62,747 bases of DNA from Streptomyces cyaneofuscatus (GCF_000718135.1 NZ_JOEM01000031.1:1-62747); one strand, 5' to 3'. Shown: positions 8,901 through 23,911, numbered from the stretch's first letter. Numbers and translations: made by a program. Notes: generated by a model not told the origin, from the sequence alone.

Positions 8901-10443
8901 GTTCCAGGCGGAGCACTTCCGAGCGGCCCTGGGTGCTGCCGGTGAGGAGCGCTCGGCCCGCCAGGAGCGCAGCCACGACATCGAGCTCGAAGTCGAAGTC
9001 GCCGACGGCCGGCTCACCTTCCGCTGGCTCTACGCCCCCGCGCTGCACAGGCGGCAGACCATCGAGTCGGTCGCCCGACGGTGCATGAGCACCATCGAGC
9101 TCCTGGTCCGACGCGGTCCGGAGGTGCGGGCCACGCGGGTGCCGTCGGACTTCCCCTTGGCGTCGGTGACGCGGGAGCAGCTGGACCGGTTGCTCAAGGA
9201 GACCGGCCGGGCGGACGATCTGTACGACCTCACGCCGCTGCAGAGCGGGATGCTGCTGCACAGCCTCATGGGCGGCGGCTACGGCGGATGCCACGTCATC
9301 GAGTGTGCTCCCGGCCTCGACGAGTCCGACGTGCTCGACGTGTGGCGCGAGCTGGTCGAACGGCACCCGGTGCTCCGCAGCAGCGTGCACTGGCAGGGCC
9401 TGGAGCGGCCGGTCCAGGTGGTGCATCCCGTGGAGTCGGTGGAGATCGGGATCGCCGACTGGTCGGAATCCCTCATCGACACGGCGAGCGACCAGGACCG
9501 GGCCTGGCGCCCCCGGGTGACGGTGGCGCGCATGGGTGGTGACCGGCTGAAGGTGGTGCTCAACTGCCATCACCTGTGGATCGACGGCTGGAGTGTCGGT
9601 GTGCTCACCGATGAGGCGAGCCGGTTGCACGAGGCACTGACGGGTGGCGGAGGGCAGTTGCCCGCGCCGGTCCCGTACCGCCGCTACGTGGAGTGGCTGC
9701 GCGACCCGGAGCGGCAGCGGGCGGCGCATACGTATTGGACGGACCGGCTCGCGGGCAGCCGGGCGTGCTACCTCGGCCCGCCCGGCGGGGGTGGCGGTGG
9801 CGGAGAGCGCCTGCTGACCGTCGACCTTTCGGCGGCCACCAGGTCCGACTTCCAGCGTCTGGTGAGCCGGAACGGGGTGACGCCCGCCGTCGCCGCTCTC
9901 GCGGCCTGGGCGGTCGCGGTGTCGGCCGCCGTCGGCCGGGACGACGTCATGGTGGGCTGCGTGGTCGACGGGCGGGCCTGGGATCTCGCGAAGATCGACC
10001 GCATCGTCGGGCTGGTGATGAACACGGTGCCGGTCGTGTGGGATCCGGCCGGCCCGGCGACGGTGGCCACGGCGCTGACCGGTCTCAGGGACCAGCTGAG
10101 CGACACCGTGCGCCACGGCTACCACTCCCTGGCCGACCTCCAGCGGAGGGTGCCTGGTTCCCAGGGCGAGCCCTTCGACACCCTCTTCGTCGTCGAGGAC
10201 GTGTCGGACGCGAGTTCCGACCGGCCGTACCAACGGGAGCTGGGGTACGAAGAGGTGCACTATCCGCTCTCGCTCACCCTCCTGGTGGAGAACGGCCAGC
10301 CGGTCGCCCTCCGGTTCGCCTTCCACGAGGGGGGACTCGACTCGGAGCGGGTGCGGGCCCTGGCCGCCCATGTGGTCACGGCACTCGGGCTCATGGCGTC
10401 GGACGCCTCCGGGCCGGCGGCCGCACTCCGGACGATGCTCTGA
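5908..10443 (+). CDS. NRPS, A-PCP-E-C
   Basis: 1511-aa nonribosomal peptide synthetase. The adenylation domain spans about 50-550 with YTSGSSGRPKG (204-214), YRTGD and NGK. The carrier has FELGGDSIS (591-599). The epimerisation domain (about 645-1075) shows PIQQWF, HHLAVDTFSW (777-786), VERHGR (912-917) and FNYSG, so the loaded residue should become D. A C-terminal condensation domain (about 1105-1510) has HHLWIDGWS from 1221. No A-PCP follows that C domain, so its acceptor must sit on another protein. My reading of the specificity code is DMPKLVEVAK: Asp235 is kept, and Lys278/Glu322 resemble Asn-type codes, but FDMVVPN departs from the common FDxSxxE. Substrate uncertain. It probably acts mid-line, since it lacks an N-terminal C domain but ends in one. 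Confidence 0.93.
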   Translation: MTESSEPTPPDPSAGPGTAVVTRAAEHGFHGAAAAHTIPEGWAPRRAIRAKTIHGGFEAQASRTPHSIALRARGVALTYEELNAQANVLARRLRAHGVGTESLVVVCLPRSVELLVSFLAVMKAGGAYVPLSPGDPDQRRRHIVEDARPTLVITDADHQGDEEFAGSAALCVDGLPAWVEAAGPAERSDLDHEVRPEQLAYVIYTSGSSGRPKGVMCPHHGVANYLDWAVETYTTLGTDGAPLFSSVGFDMVVPNIYAPLWCGQPVRLVPDDQDLPAQISEVVSSGPYGFIKLTPGQLDLISSTTGTDGARSLAGLLAVGADLFPAQSLQRWRALDTSTPVLNEYGPTEASVANAFFMIPDDFSGKTIPIGRPIENTSMYILDEEFQPVTAGAEGEIFIGGVCCARGYLGRPDLSSAKFVPDPYSPDPGARMYRTGDRATWDDQGNAVFLGRSDRQLKIRGYRVEPGETEAALRRHPGIHDAAVVGHRGDPDAPLVLKAYLVVDEGVPEGLVAWLKERVPDYAVPRQYATVDAIPLDANGKADRSALDRQNPGPERAADGPAAGSSVEDVLREAWKSVLGITTVDPDANFFELGGDSISTVRVASKLREQGYELSLTDVFRSPTLHALASLVVRSDAVAETAPEIGGPLVLTPIQQWFIDRELVDRDHNNQSILLEWKDEPEVLALETALEALVNAHDALRLSFSRSDGEWRQEAGEAPPGFELLSEVHLDDADVDQQLQEAATAVQRSLDIEGGQVLRAALITSAERPSLLLIAVHHLAVDTFSWPTIVRDLDVAYTNLVAGREAGLSEDAFVFSKWASALAAVRPRQAAPSEDRAGTAPEPVSLPRDIPDGANTVGGAACVEVRLPADTTGHLLRRTPSDYSSPVETVLLTALAESLSAAHGRPSVTFDVERHGRDSRLPGPDRSAAVGWFAGVHRVTLDSFTLEAESDAGLRDAVHHMKQAMAAGPADRLECDIEAAPANPGTIMFNYSGHLETQFQAEHFRAALGAAGEERSARQERSHDIELEVEVADGRLTFRWLYAPALHRRQTIESVARRCMSTIELLVRRGPEVRATRVPSDFPLASVTREQLDRLLKETGRADDLYDLTPLQSGMLLHSLMGGGYGGCHVIECAPGLDESDVLDVWRELVERHPVLRSSVHWQGLERPVQVVHPVESVEIGIADWSESLIDTASDQDRAWRPRVTVARMGGDRLKVVLNCHHLWIDGWSVGVLTDEASRLHEALTGGGGQLPAPVPYRRYVEWLRDPERQRAAHTYWTDRLAGSRACYLGPPGGGGGGGERLLTVDLSAATRSDFQRLVSRNGVTPAVAALAAWAVAVSAAVGRDDVMVGCVVDGRAWDLAKIDRIVGLVMNTVPVVWDPAGPATVATALTGLRDQLSDTVRHGYHSLADLQRRVPGSQGEPFDTLFVVEDVSDASSDRPYQRELGYEEVHYPLSLTLLVENGQPVALRFAFHEGGLDSERVRALAAHVVTALGLMASDASGPAAALRTML

Positions 10444-10461
10444 GTGAGCCGGACGCTCCAC

Positions 10462-10503
10462 GGCGACCGGTTGTCCGGCCATCCGGCGGGACAACCGGTC
10501 GCC
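10462..10503 (+). terminator. Hairpin after NRPS A-PCP-E-C gene
   Basis: Perfect 15-bp inverted repeat GGCGACCGGTTGTCC (10462-10476) / GGACAACCGGTCGCC (10489-10503) just after the stop codon at 10443. First of two tandem hairpins in this convergent gap. Confidence 0.75.
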
Positions 10504-10527
10504 GGTCTGCCGCTCCCCTTTGTACGG

Positions 10528-10579
10528 GGACGTGCCGATGCCGGCCGGAGGGCATCCTCCGGCCGGCATCGGCACGTCC
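10528..10579. terminator. Very long bidirectional hairpin between convergent genes
   Basis: Perfect 24-bp inverted repeat, arms 10528-10551 and 10556-10579, loop GCAT. It ends 4 bp before the stop of the acyltransferase gene on the other strand, so it can terminate both convergent transcripts. It has no U-tract, as is common in Streptomyces. Confidence 0.85.
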
Positions 10580-10582
10580 TGG

Positions 10583-11584
10583 CTATGTCGCCGGAAGCAG
10601 GTCGGCGAAGTAGGTGTCCTCGCCCGTGCACCCCCGGCGGAGTTTCGGTGAGTCATGTCCGATGCCGAGCTCCAGACGGCATGCCCCGCGGTCGATGGCC
10701 GCCCGCAACGGGCCCAGCAGGCAGCCGAAGTGGTAGACGGTTCCGCGGTCGAGCCCGGCCGTGTCGACGATTCCGAGGGTGTGTGCGTCCATGGTGTCGT
10801 CGAACATGCGGCACAGCATGTGCGCGATCACGTTTCCCCGCCACCAGGTCCGGACGAAGAAGTGCTTGCCCGGGCGTCGGCGGTAGTTCTTGATCCGCCA
10901 CCCGACGAGGTCGGCGGACTCGTTCATGCCGTTGCGCTGGGAGACGCTGGCGATACCCGCCGCGGCCTCCGCGACGACCTCGTCCGAGAAGGGCACGACG
11001 TCGTGCTTCAGCCCGAGTTCCCCGGCTTCGGAGATGTCCCGGTTCCAGTGCCGTCGGCGCTTCGCGGGGAGGCTCTGGAGGAAGTCCTCGATGCCGGCGA
11101 CCTCGCCGATCTCCAACGTGCACCAGACACCGTGTTCACGGACGCTGGCCGACGGCGCGGCGTCGAGGTAGGCGGGCAGGTCGGTGACGGTCAGGAAGGG
11201 TGACAGGACCGCGTCCGCCGTCTGCGCGGCGCGGGATACGGCCTCCGTGACCAGTGTGGCCAGCAGTTCGCGGCGCTCCTCGTCGTGGCCGATGCCTGTG
11301 AGGGAGCTGCCGGACCGCAGACGGGCCGGCCCGCCACCGATGAAGGCCGCGGACCCCTGGTGGGAGGTCAGCCCGAGGTACCGGCGATAGTCGTCGTTGA
11401 GGGACTCGACCTGCTTGACCATCACGACGGGCAGCCGCCCGCGCCCGCGCCCGGCACGCGTCTGGACCTCGAAGTAGTCGAGCCGGGGGTCCAGCGAGCA
11501 GAGCGCCCTGTCGTCCGTCATGGCGAGTGCGTTGCGGGCCATGACGCTCTCGGTGACGGCGCCGGGGAACGCCGTACTCACCAT
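10583..11584 (-). CDS. FemAB/GNAT-like acyltransferase paired with the ligase
   Basis: About 333-aa protein of the acetyltransferase fold. The C-terminal half has RTWWRGNVIAHMLCRMF, a YHFGCLLGPLRAAIDRG helix and RLELGIGHDSPKLRRG. This resembles FemAB-like and BioF2-type (peptidoglycan bridge or PF04339-like) proteins. ATG 11584 (or GTG 11581) overlaps the ligase stop codon by a few bases, so both are made from one mRNA. A start at 11629 is also open but would overlap the ligase more deeply. FemX and PacB relatives move aminoacyl groups from tRNA; here the donor could be the aminoacyl carrier protein made by the partner ligase. That role is inference. It could equally be a tailoring acyltransferase for the peptide. 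Confidence 0.7.
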   Translation of the reverse strand: MVSTAFPGAVTESVMARNALAMTDDRALCSLDPRLDYFEVQTRAGRGRGRLPVVMVKQVESLNDDYRRYLGLTSHQGSAAFIGGGPARLRSGSSLTGIGHDEERRELLATLVTEAVSRAAQTADAVLSPFLTVTDLPAYLDAAPSASVREHGVWCTLEIGEVAGIEDFLQSLPAKRRRHWNRDISEAGELGLKHDVVPFSDEVVAEAAAGIASVSQRNGMNESADLVGWRIKNYRRRPGKHFFVRTWWRGNVIAHMLCRMFDDTMDAHTLGIVDTAGLDRGTVYHFGCLLGPLRAAIDRGACRLELGIGHDSPKLRRGCTGEDTYFADLLPAT

Positions 11585-12516
11585 TTCGTACGTCCGCTCC
11601 ACAGCAACTCGCGTACGTCGTCGGGCCATTCAGCGAGTCGTGGGCCGTGGGCGGCGACGAGCGCGAGCGCGATTCTCTCCAGGCCGAAGCCGACACAGGC
11701 GCTGTGGGCCGGCTCCCCGTCCGCCGACCGGATGTCGAAGATCCGGCCGAAGTGGTCATGGTGGTAGTTGATCGACGCGACCGCGACGGGATGGCCGCCG
11801 ATGGGGGCGACGACCTCCGCCTTCATCCCCTCCTCCCGCTGGTTGTCGGCCATGATCTGCCCGGTCGTCCCGAAGAACGGGTCCGACGCCGCCTCGACCT
11901 TGGCCTCAAGTCCGAGGCGGCGGACGAAGGCGGACGCGCGCGCGTGCCAGTCGTCGAACCAGGTGGAGGCTTCGGCAGGGCTGCCGACCCTCACGAACTC
12001 GCGCAGCCGGAAAGACACCAGGCGTCCCGGTTCGGTCGACGGCTCGTGGCGGAAGCAGAATCCGCTCGCGTCCACCGTCCGGCTCCCGTCCAGCACGCTC
12101 CCACCGAACAGCGGGTACACGGAGTAGCACACAGCGGGAGCCAGTACGAAGTCGGTCAGTTGCGTGTGCCCGCCCCAGTCCTCCCCCTTGGCGACGGCCT
12201 TTTCCAGGTCCTCGTGTGCGAACTCATCGCCCTGGAATGCGTGTACCGCACCGAAGAGCTGCGGAAACGACGCCACATACTCGCTCTTCTCGAAGACGGC
12301 ACGCGGCAGGATCGGCGGGAAATGGAGCTCGGTGGGCTCTTTGTGCGCGACCTCTGCGGACAGCGCATTCGCCAGGCCGGAATAGACCGTTTCGAGTTCG
12401 GCACCCCATCCGTACAATCCGGTGGCCGTGTTCACCAGGAGACCGTGGTAGCGCAGAGCGTTCGGAAGGCTGGCCGGAATCCTCTCCCCCAGCCCCTTCG
12501 CCATCTCGTCTGTCAT
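11578..12516 (-). CDS. Amino acid:carrier-protein ligase (class II synthetase-like)
   Basis: 312-aa homologue of the catalytic core of methanogen-type seryl-tRNA synthetase, without a tRNA-binding domain. Motif 2 reads FCFRHE (153-158) with FRLREFVRVG (169-178); motif 3 reads GFGLER (276-281). The three zinc ligands of this family are recognisable as Cys130, Glu173 and Cys274. Characterised relatives (Mocibob et al. 2010, alpha-proteobacteria) activate small amino acids such as Gly or Ala and transfer them to phosphopantetheine of a carrier protein instead of tRNA. The likely partner is the free carrier protein at 13058-13402, whose gene lies just past the divergent promoter region. Its place inside an NRPS cluster suggests it replaces a missing A domain. 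Family call firm; role in the peptide inferred. Confidence 0.88.
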   Translation of the reverse strand: MTDEMAKGLGERIPASLPNALRYHGLLVNTATGLYGWGAELETVYSGLANALSAEVAHKEPTELHFPPILPRAVFEKSEYVASFPQLFGAVHAFQGDEFAHEDLEKAVAKGEDWGGHTQLTDFVLAPAVCYSVYPLFGGSVLDGSRTVDASGFCFRHEPSTEPGRLVSFRLREFVRVGSPAEASTWFDDWHARASAFVRRLGLEAKVEAASDPFFGTTGQIMADNQREEGMKAEVVAPIGGHPVAVASINYHHDHFGRIFDIRSADGEPAHSACVGFGLERIALALVAAHGPRLAEWPDDVRELLWSGRTKW

Positions 12517-12857
12517 TTTTGCCCCATCCTGGAGGAGAGTTCGATCACCAGCTTGCGCGAGTTCGTTTCACGCCTCGCCTGGCGCCTGGACTATAGGCTC
12601 CGCCGGCCCGCCGCCGGGAGTGGGAGCGTCCTCCCGTAAGCGCCCCGACCTCCGCTCCGCCCTCCACCCCGATGTGACGTGACCGCAGTTCACCGCGGGT
12701 GCTCCTCCCCCGCGAGGATGAAGTTCCAGATCGGTTCAACCCGGTGGTGGATGGCAATCCGGATTGCTCGGAAGCTACGTTCTAGGCGAATCGTTCGACC
12801 AGCCGAAAAACGCGGGTCTCTTTCCAGTGTCTCGCTCAGAGAATTCATGGAGTGGCC
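12517..12857. promoter_or_regulatory. Divergent promoter region, ligase versus mbtH
   Basis: A 341-bp gap between the ligase start (12516, minus) and mbtH (12858, plus), so it must carry promoters in both directions. It is richer in A+T near 12710-12850 than its neighbours. GGAG at 12849-12852 is the mbtH ribosome site. I see no strong palindrome and could not place -35/-10 boxes with confidence. No coding sequence is apparent. Confidence 0.5.
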
Positions 12858-13061
12858 ATGTCCGTTGCGCACGAGTTCACCGTGGTGGTGAACCACGAAG
12901 AGCAGTACTCGATCTGGTGGTCCCATCGACCGCTGCCGTCCGGATGGGACGGCGCCGGCTTCAGCGGAAGCCGGGAAGAATGCCTCTCCCACATCTCCGA
13001 GGTGTGGACCGACATGCGTCCGCTCAGCCTGCGGAAGCGCATGGAAGGAGCTACGGCGTGA
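12858..13061 (+). CDS. mbtH: MbtH-like NRPS chaperone
   Basis: 67-aa MbtH-like protein that binds A domains and supports their solubility and activity. It has the family pattern NHEEQYS, GW, then EECLSHI and [10 protein letters not shown]. One family feature is altered: the usual SxWP is SIWW, and GWR is GWD. ATG 12858 fits the GGAG at 12849-12852; GTG 12852 would overlap that site. The stop overlaps the GTG start of the next gene (GTGA), so it is coupled to the free carrier protein. It is the only MbtH in the cluster and may serve all four A domains. Confidence 0.93.
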   Translation: MSVAHEFTVVVNHEEQYSIWWSHRPLPSGWDGAGFSGSREECLSHISEVWTDMRPLSLRKRMEGATA

Positions 13062-13402
13062 CGACCGAGGCAGGCATGTCGTCCACGGAGGAACAGAAAA
13101 AGTTGGCCCTTCCCGCCACCGACGTCGAAGAAGTTGTCGGCGAGATCTTCCGGGATGTGCTCGCCACGGACGATCCGGTAGATGTCACCTGCAGTTTCTT
13201 CCGCATCGGCGGAACTTCCATCATGGGCGCCAAGGTGATCGCCCGAATTTCGGCCCGCTATCGGGTCCAGCTTTCCTTGAGAACCATCTTCGAGTTTCCA
13301 ACTGTCCGAGATCTGGCACAGGTTGTCGAAACCAAGGTTCGCAGCGACGTGTCCGGCCTCTCGGACGCCGAAGTCGTCGCACTGGCGACGCGTAAGGAGT
13401 GA
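13058..13402 (+). CDS. Free-standing peptidyl carrier protein
   Basis: 114-aa single carrier domain. The phosphopantetheine attachment motif is [14 protein letters not shown] with Ser54, and [14 protein letters not shown] closes the domain. The GTG start overlaps the mbtH stop by 4 bp, and the next NRPS gene begins 8 bp after its stop, so it is coupled into the main NRPS operon. No A domain is attached. The divergently encoded synthetase-like ligase is the obvious loader. It would then act as a detached module: acceptor for the orphan C domain of the A-PCP-E-C protein and donor for the first C domain of the next NRPS. Carrier identity is clear; its place in the line is inferred. Confidence 0.9.
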   Translation: MTTEAGMSSTEEQKKLALPATDVEEVVGEIFRDVLATDDPVDVTCSFFRIGGTSIMGAKVIARISARYRVQLSLRTIFEFPTVRDLAQVVETKVRSDVSGLSDAEVVALATRKE

Positions 13403-13409
13403 GGAAAGA

Positions 13410-20783
<7,374 letters not shown>

Positions 20784-20814
20784 TGTCCTCCCGAATCGCA
20801 TATCGGAGCTGGAA

Positions 20815-21795
20815 ATGATGGAAATCAGCCCCCTCGTCACCAACCTCGAAAAGGATTCGATCCACCTCGACCTCGACGTCCGGCGGGAGCTCAAGCGCCT
20901 CGCGGAGCTCCTGACGGAGACGGCACCGGGCCTGCTGGACGAGCCCCGTTGGCTGGCTGCGGCACGTGACCTCTCCTGCGCGCTCCCGACCGCCCTGCGG
21001 ACAGCCCTGCGGAACTTCTCCGCCGACTCCGGCCAGGCGGGCGTGCTGCGGATCCACGGCCTGCCGGTCGGGCCCCTGCCTCCCACCCCCACCCAGCGGG
21101 ATTCCGTCGAACGGACGGCCACCGTGCCGGCGTCGGCGATCGTGCTCTGCACCATGGTGCTGGGTGAAGTGGTCGGCTTCGAAGGCGAGAAGCACGGCGC
21201 CCTGGTGCAGAACGTGGTGCCGGTACCGGGTGAGGAGCGGAAGCAGAGCAACGCCGGGTCCGTCGACCTGGAAATGCACACCGAGAACGCGTTCCACCCC
21301 CACCGGCCCGACTTCGTCGCCCTGTCCTGCCTGCGCCAGGACCTCGACGGGGAAGCCGGGCTGCGCGTCGCGTCGCTGCGGCGGGCGGTCCGGCTCCTCT
21401 CGGCCGAGCAGCGGGAGGTCCTCGCCGAGCCCCGCTTCAGGACCGACCCGCCGCCGTCGTTCAACGGAGCGGGCGACGCGGTGGCGCACGGGGTCCTCTC
21501 CGGTGCGCCCGAGGATCCGGACGCCCAGGTGGACTTCCACGCCACGACGCCCCTGGACGCGGGCGCCACCGGGGCCATGGCCGCCCTCCGCGAGGCTCTC
21601 GAAGCAGTCGTCGACACCGTCTACTTCGCCCCGGGCGACCTGGCGATCGTCGACAACCGCGTGGCCCTGCACGGCCGCACGCCGTTCACGCCCCGGTACG
21701 ACGGCAACGACCGCTGGCTGCACCGCGTGTTCATCCACACCGACAGCCGCCGGTCCCGGGCCCGGCGCAGCGGGGGCGGACATGTCGTCAGCTGA
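20815..21795 (+). CDS. VioC/AsnO-type amino acid beta-hydroxylase
   Basis: 326-aa Fe(II)/2-oxoglutarate oxygenase of the clavaminate-synthase-like group. Iron ligands are seen as His155 and Glu157 (in MHTENAF) and His286 (in DNRVALHGRTPF); Arg300 (in DGNDRWLHR) should bind 2-oxoglutarate. The HxE rather than HxD pattern and the flanking text match VioC (Arg 3-hydroxylase) and AsnO (Asn 3-hydroxylase), which act on free amino acids. It probably supplies a beta-hydroxylated building block for one A domain. Which residue it hydroxylates cannot be read from sequence. The gene starts 31 bp after the NRPS stop with GGAG about 8 bp before ATG, so it is in the same operon. Confidence 0.87.
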   Translation: MMEISPLVTNLEKDSIHLDLDVRRELKRLAELLTETAPGLLDEPRWLAAARDLSCALPTALRTALRNFSADSGQAGVLRIHGLPVGPLPPTPTQRDSVERTATVPASAIVLCTMVLGEVVGFEGEKHGALVQNVVPVPGEERKQSNAGSVDLEMHTENAFHPHRPDFVALSCLRQDLDGEAGLRVASLRRAVRLLSAEQREVLAEPRFRTDPPPSFNGAGDAVAHGVLSGAPEDPDAQVDFHATTPLDAGATGAMAALREALEAVVDTVYFAPGDLAIVDNRVALHGRTPFTPRYDGNDRWLHRVFIHTDSRRSRARRSGGGHVVS

Positions 21796-21899
21796 GCACG
21801 CGGCCTCCCCGTACGACCGGCCCCAGCACGTCCCGACCCCTCCCCTCTCCCGGGCGGGCACCCGCCCCCGGAGTCCGATCGCCGCGACGGATGGTAACG

Positions 21900-23174
21900 A
21901 TGCCTGATTCTCCGGCTGTTGAAGCCAAGTCCCCCTCCAGCACGTCCCTCCGGATCGACGGCACCCGGCTGCTCGACCGTCTCGACCGCCTGGCCGAGAT
22001 CGGCGGCGAGGACGGCGGCGTCACCCGGATGGGCTTCAGCGACGCCGATGTGGAAGGGCGGGCCCATGTGGCCCGGCAGGCGGTGGAGGCCGGGCTGACC
22101 GCATCGGTCGATGCCGGCGGGAACCTGCTCATACGGCGCCCCGGCGACCACCGGCACTCCACCCGGCCCCCCGTCCTCATCGGTTCGCACCTCGACACGG
22201 TCGCCAACGGCGGCCGGCTGGACGGCGCCTACGGGGTCATCGCCGCGCTGGAAGTGCTGCAGACCCTGCACGAAGCGGGCGTCGAATCGGACCACGAGAC
22301 CATCGCCGTCGGCTTCGCGAACGAGGAGGGCGCTCTCTTCCCGCAGCCGTTCTGGGGCTCCATGGTGCTCGCGGGACGGCTGGACGCGCTGCCCAGTGAG
22401 CCGGAGGACTACGCCGGCAGGCCCCTGCGGGACGCCCTGGCCAGGGCCGGCGGCGATCTGTCCCAGCTGAAGACCGCCACCTGGGCGCCCGGCTCCCTCA
22501 CCGCCTACCTGGAACTCCACGTGGAGCAGGGCCCCGTCCTCGAACGGCTGGGCAGGACCATCGGTGTGGTCGAATCCATCACCGGGCGCATCCACATGTC
22601 CGTACAGCTGCACGGCAGAGCGGGCCACGCGGGCACCACTCCCATGGATGGGCGCCAGGACCCGCTCGTCGTGGCGGCGGGCCTGATCCAGGCCGTCCAG
22701 ACCATGGCGACGCGGGAGAACCTGTGCCGGGTCGCCACCGTCGGGCGGGTGGAGGTCCTGCCGAACTCCCCCAACACCATCCCGGATTCGGTACGGCTCG
22801 ACATCGACCTCCGGGACAGCGACCCCACCCGGCTCGACGTGGCCGAGCACACCGTGCGCCAGACCCTCGCCGACCTGGCCCGCGCCGGGAACGTACGGGC
22901 CACGATCGAGTCCACCGTACGCAGCGCTCCCGTGCACACGGATCCGAAGGTCCGGGACACCATCGCGGCGTCGGCGGCCGAGCTCGGATTCGCCCAGGAG
23001 ACGCTGCCGAGCGGCGCGGGACACGACGCCCAGGTGGTGGCCGATATCGCTCCGGTCGGAATGATCTTCGTGCCGAGCATCGACGGCGTCAGCCATGTGC
23101 CCGTTGAACGCACCGCCCCCGACGACCTGGTCGCCGGTGCCGAAGTGCTGCTGCGCACGGTGCTGAAGCTCTGA
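21900..23174 (+). CDS. M20-family amidohydrolase (carbamoylase/allantoate type)
   Basis: 424-aa dizinc hydrolase related to N-carbamoyl-L-amino acid hydrolases and allantoate amidohydrolases. Metal ligands are visible: His97 (GSHLDT), Asp108 (RLDGAYG), Glu142/143 (NEEG), His207 (ELHVEQG) and a late His near 399 (VSHVPVE). It could make a precursor amino acid by removing a carbamoyl or similar group, or trim a protected product. Neither is shown. ATG 21891 is an alternative start in the same frame. It follows the hydroxylase by about 100 bp on the same strand and probably belongs to the same operon. Confidence 0.85.
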   Translation: MPDSPAVEAKSPSSTSLRIDGTRLLDRLDRLAEIGGEDGGVTRMGFSDADVEGRAHVARQAVEAGLTASVDAGGNLLIRRPGDHRHSTRPPVLIGSHLDTVANGGRLDGAYGVIAALEVLQTLHEAGVESDHETIAVGFANEEGALFPQPFWGSMVLAGRLDALPSEPEDYAGRPLRDALARAGGDLSQLKTATWAPGSLTAYLELHVEQGPVLERLGRTIGVVESITGRIHMSVQLHGRAGHAGTTPMDGRQDPLVVAAGLIQAVQTMATRENLCRVATVGRVEVLPNSPNTIPDSVRLDIDLRDSDPTRLDVAEHTVRQTLADLARAGNVRATIESTVRSAPVHTDPKVRDTIAASAAELGFAQETLPSGAGHDAQVVADIAPVGMIFVPSIDGVSHVPVERTAPDDLVAGAEVLLRTVLKL

Positions 23175-23251
23175 CCGACGCCCCCGTCGCTGATGTGTGT
23201 GGTCCCGCGCGCACGACGTTTACCTCCCGCACGCTCTGATCGGAGATTCCT

Positions 23252-23911
23252 ATGCAGACCATGCGTCAACACACCCCAGTCATCGCCACGTTCTGCGGCG
23301 CGCGTCCCGGCAGAGATCCCGCGTACGCCGCCCTCGCCGAGGACTTCGGTGCGGCTCTGGGCCGCCGCGGCTGCGGGCTGGTCTACGGCGCCGGCGGCGT
23401 CGGCGTGATGGGGGCGGTGGCCGGAGCGGCGCTGGCCCACGGCGCTGCCGTCACGGGGGTGGTCCCGCACGACCTCCACGAACGGGAGCGGTCCCAGAAG
23501 GCGCCGGGGCAGATCTTCGTCGTGCAGAGCATGCACGAGCGCAAGGCGCTGATGTACCGGCTCTCCAGCGCCTTCGCGGTCCTGCCCGGTGGATTCGGGA
23601 CCCTGGACGAGTTCATGGAGGTGGCGACCTGGAACCAGCTCGGCATGCACCGCAAGCGGTTGGTCCTCCTCAACACGAAGGGCTACTTCGACTCGCTCCT
23701 GGACTTTCTCGACACCGTGATGCGGGAGGGCTTCATGACCGTCGAGGACCGCAACCTCGTCTGTGCCACCGATGACGTGGAGGAGGCACTCGACCTGCTG
23801 ATGTCGGAGCCGTTGCAGGCGGTCACGGCGGTCACCCTGCCGTCCCCACAGGCGCGCGTCCCCCACGAGGTGATCCGGCCGGTCCCGGAGCTGCGGGTGC
23901 CGGCCTCGTGA
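23252..23911 (+). CDS. LOG-family nucleotide phosphoribohydrolase
   Basis: 219-aa protein of the LOG (Lonely Guy, formerly lysine-decarboxylase-like) family. It shows the nucleotide-fold start FCGARPG, YGAGGVGVMG, and the signature PGGFGTLDE (112-120). Characterised members release a free base from a nucleoside 5'-monophosphate. Such an enzyme is unexpected in a peptide cluster: it could be a cytokinin-type housekeeping gene, or it could supply a base or ribosyl-derived group. GGAG before ATG 23252 supports the start. It is the last gene of the plus-strand run and ends at a strong bidirectional hairpin. Confidence 0.87.
   Translation: MQTMRQHTPVIATFCGARPGRDPAYAALAEDFGAALGRRGCGLVYGAGGVGVMGAVAGAALAHGAAVTGVVPHDLHERERSQKAPGQIFVVQSMHERKALMYRLSSAFAVLPGGFGTLDEFMEVATWNQLGMHRKRLVLLNTKGYFDSLLDFLDTVMREGFMTVEDRNLVCATDDVEEALDLLMSEPLQAVTAVTLPSPQARVPHEVIRPVPELRVPAS

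Noticed and set aside
7850..9130. Second domain after PCP in the first NRPS read as an ordinary condensation domain
   Set aside because: PIQQWF, HHLAVDTFSW, VERHGR and FNYSG are epimerisation-domain motifs.
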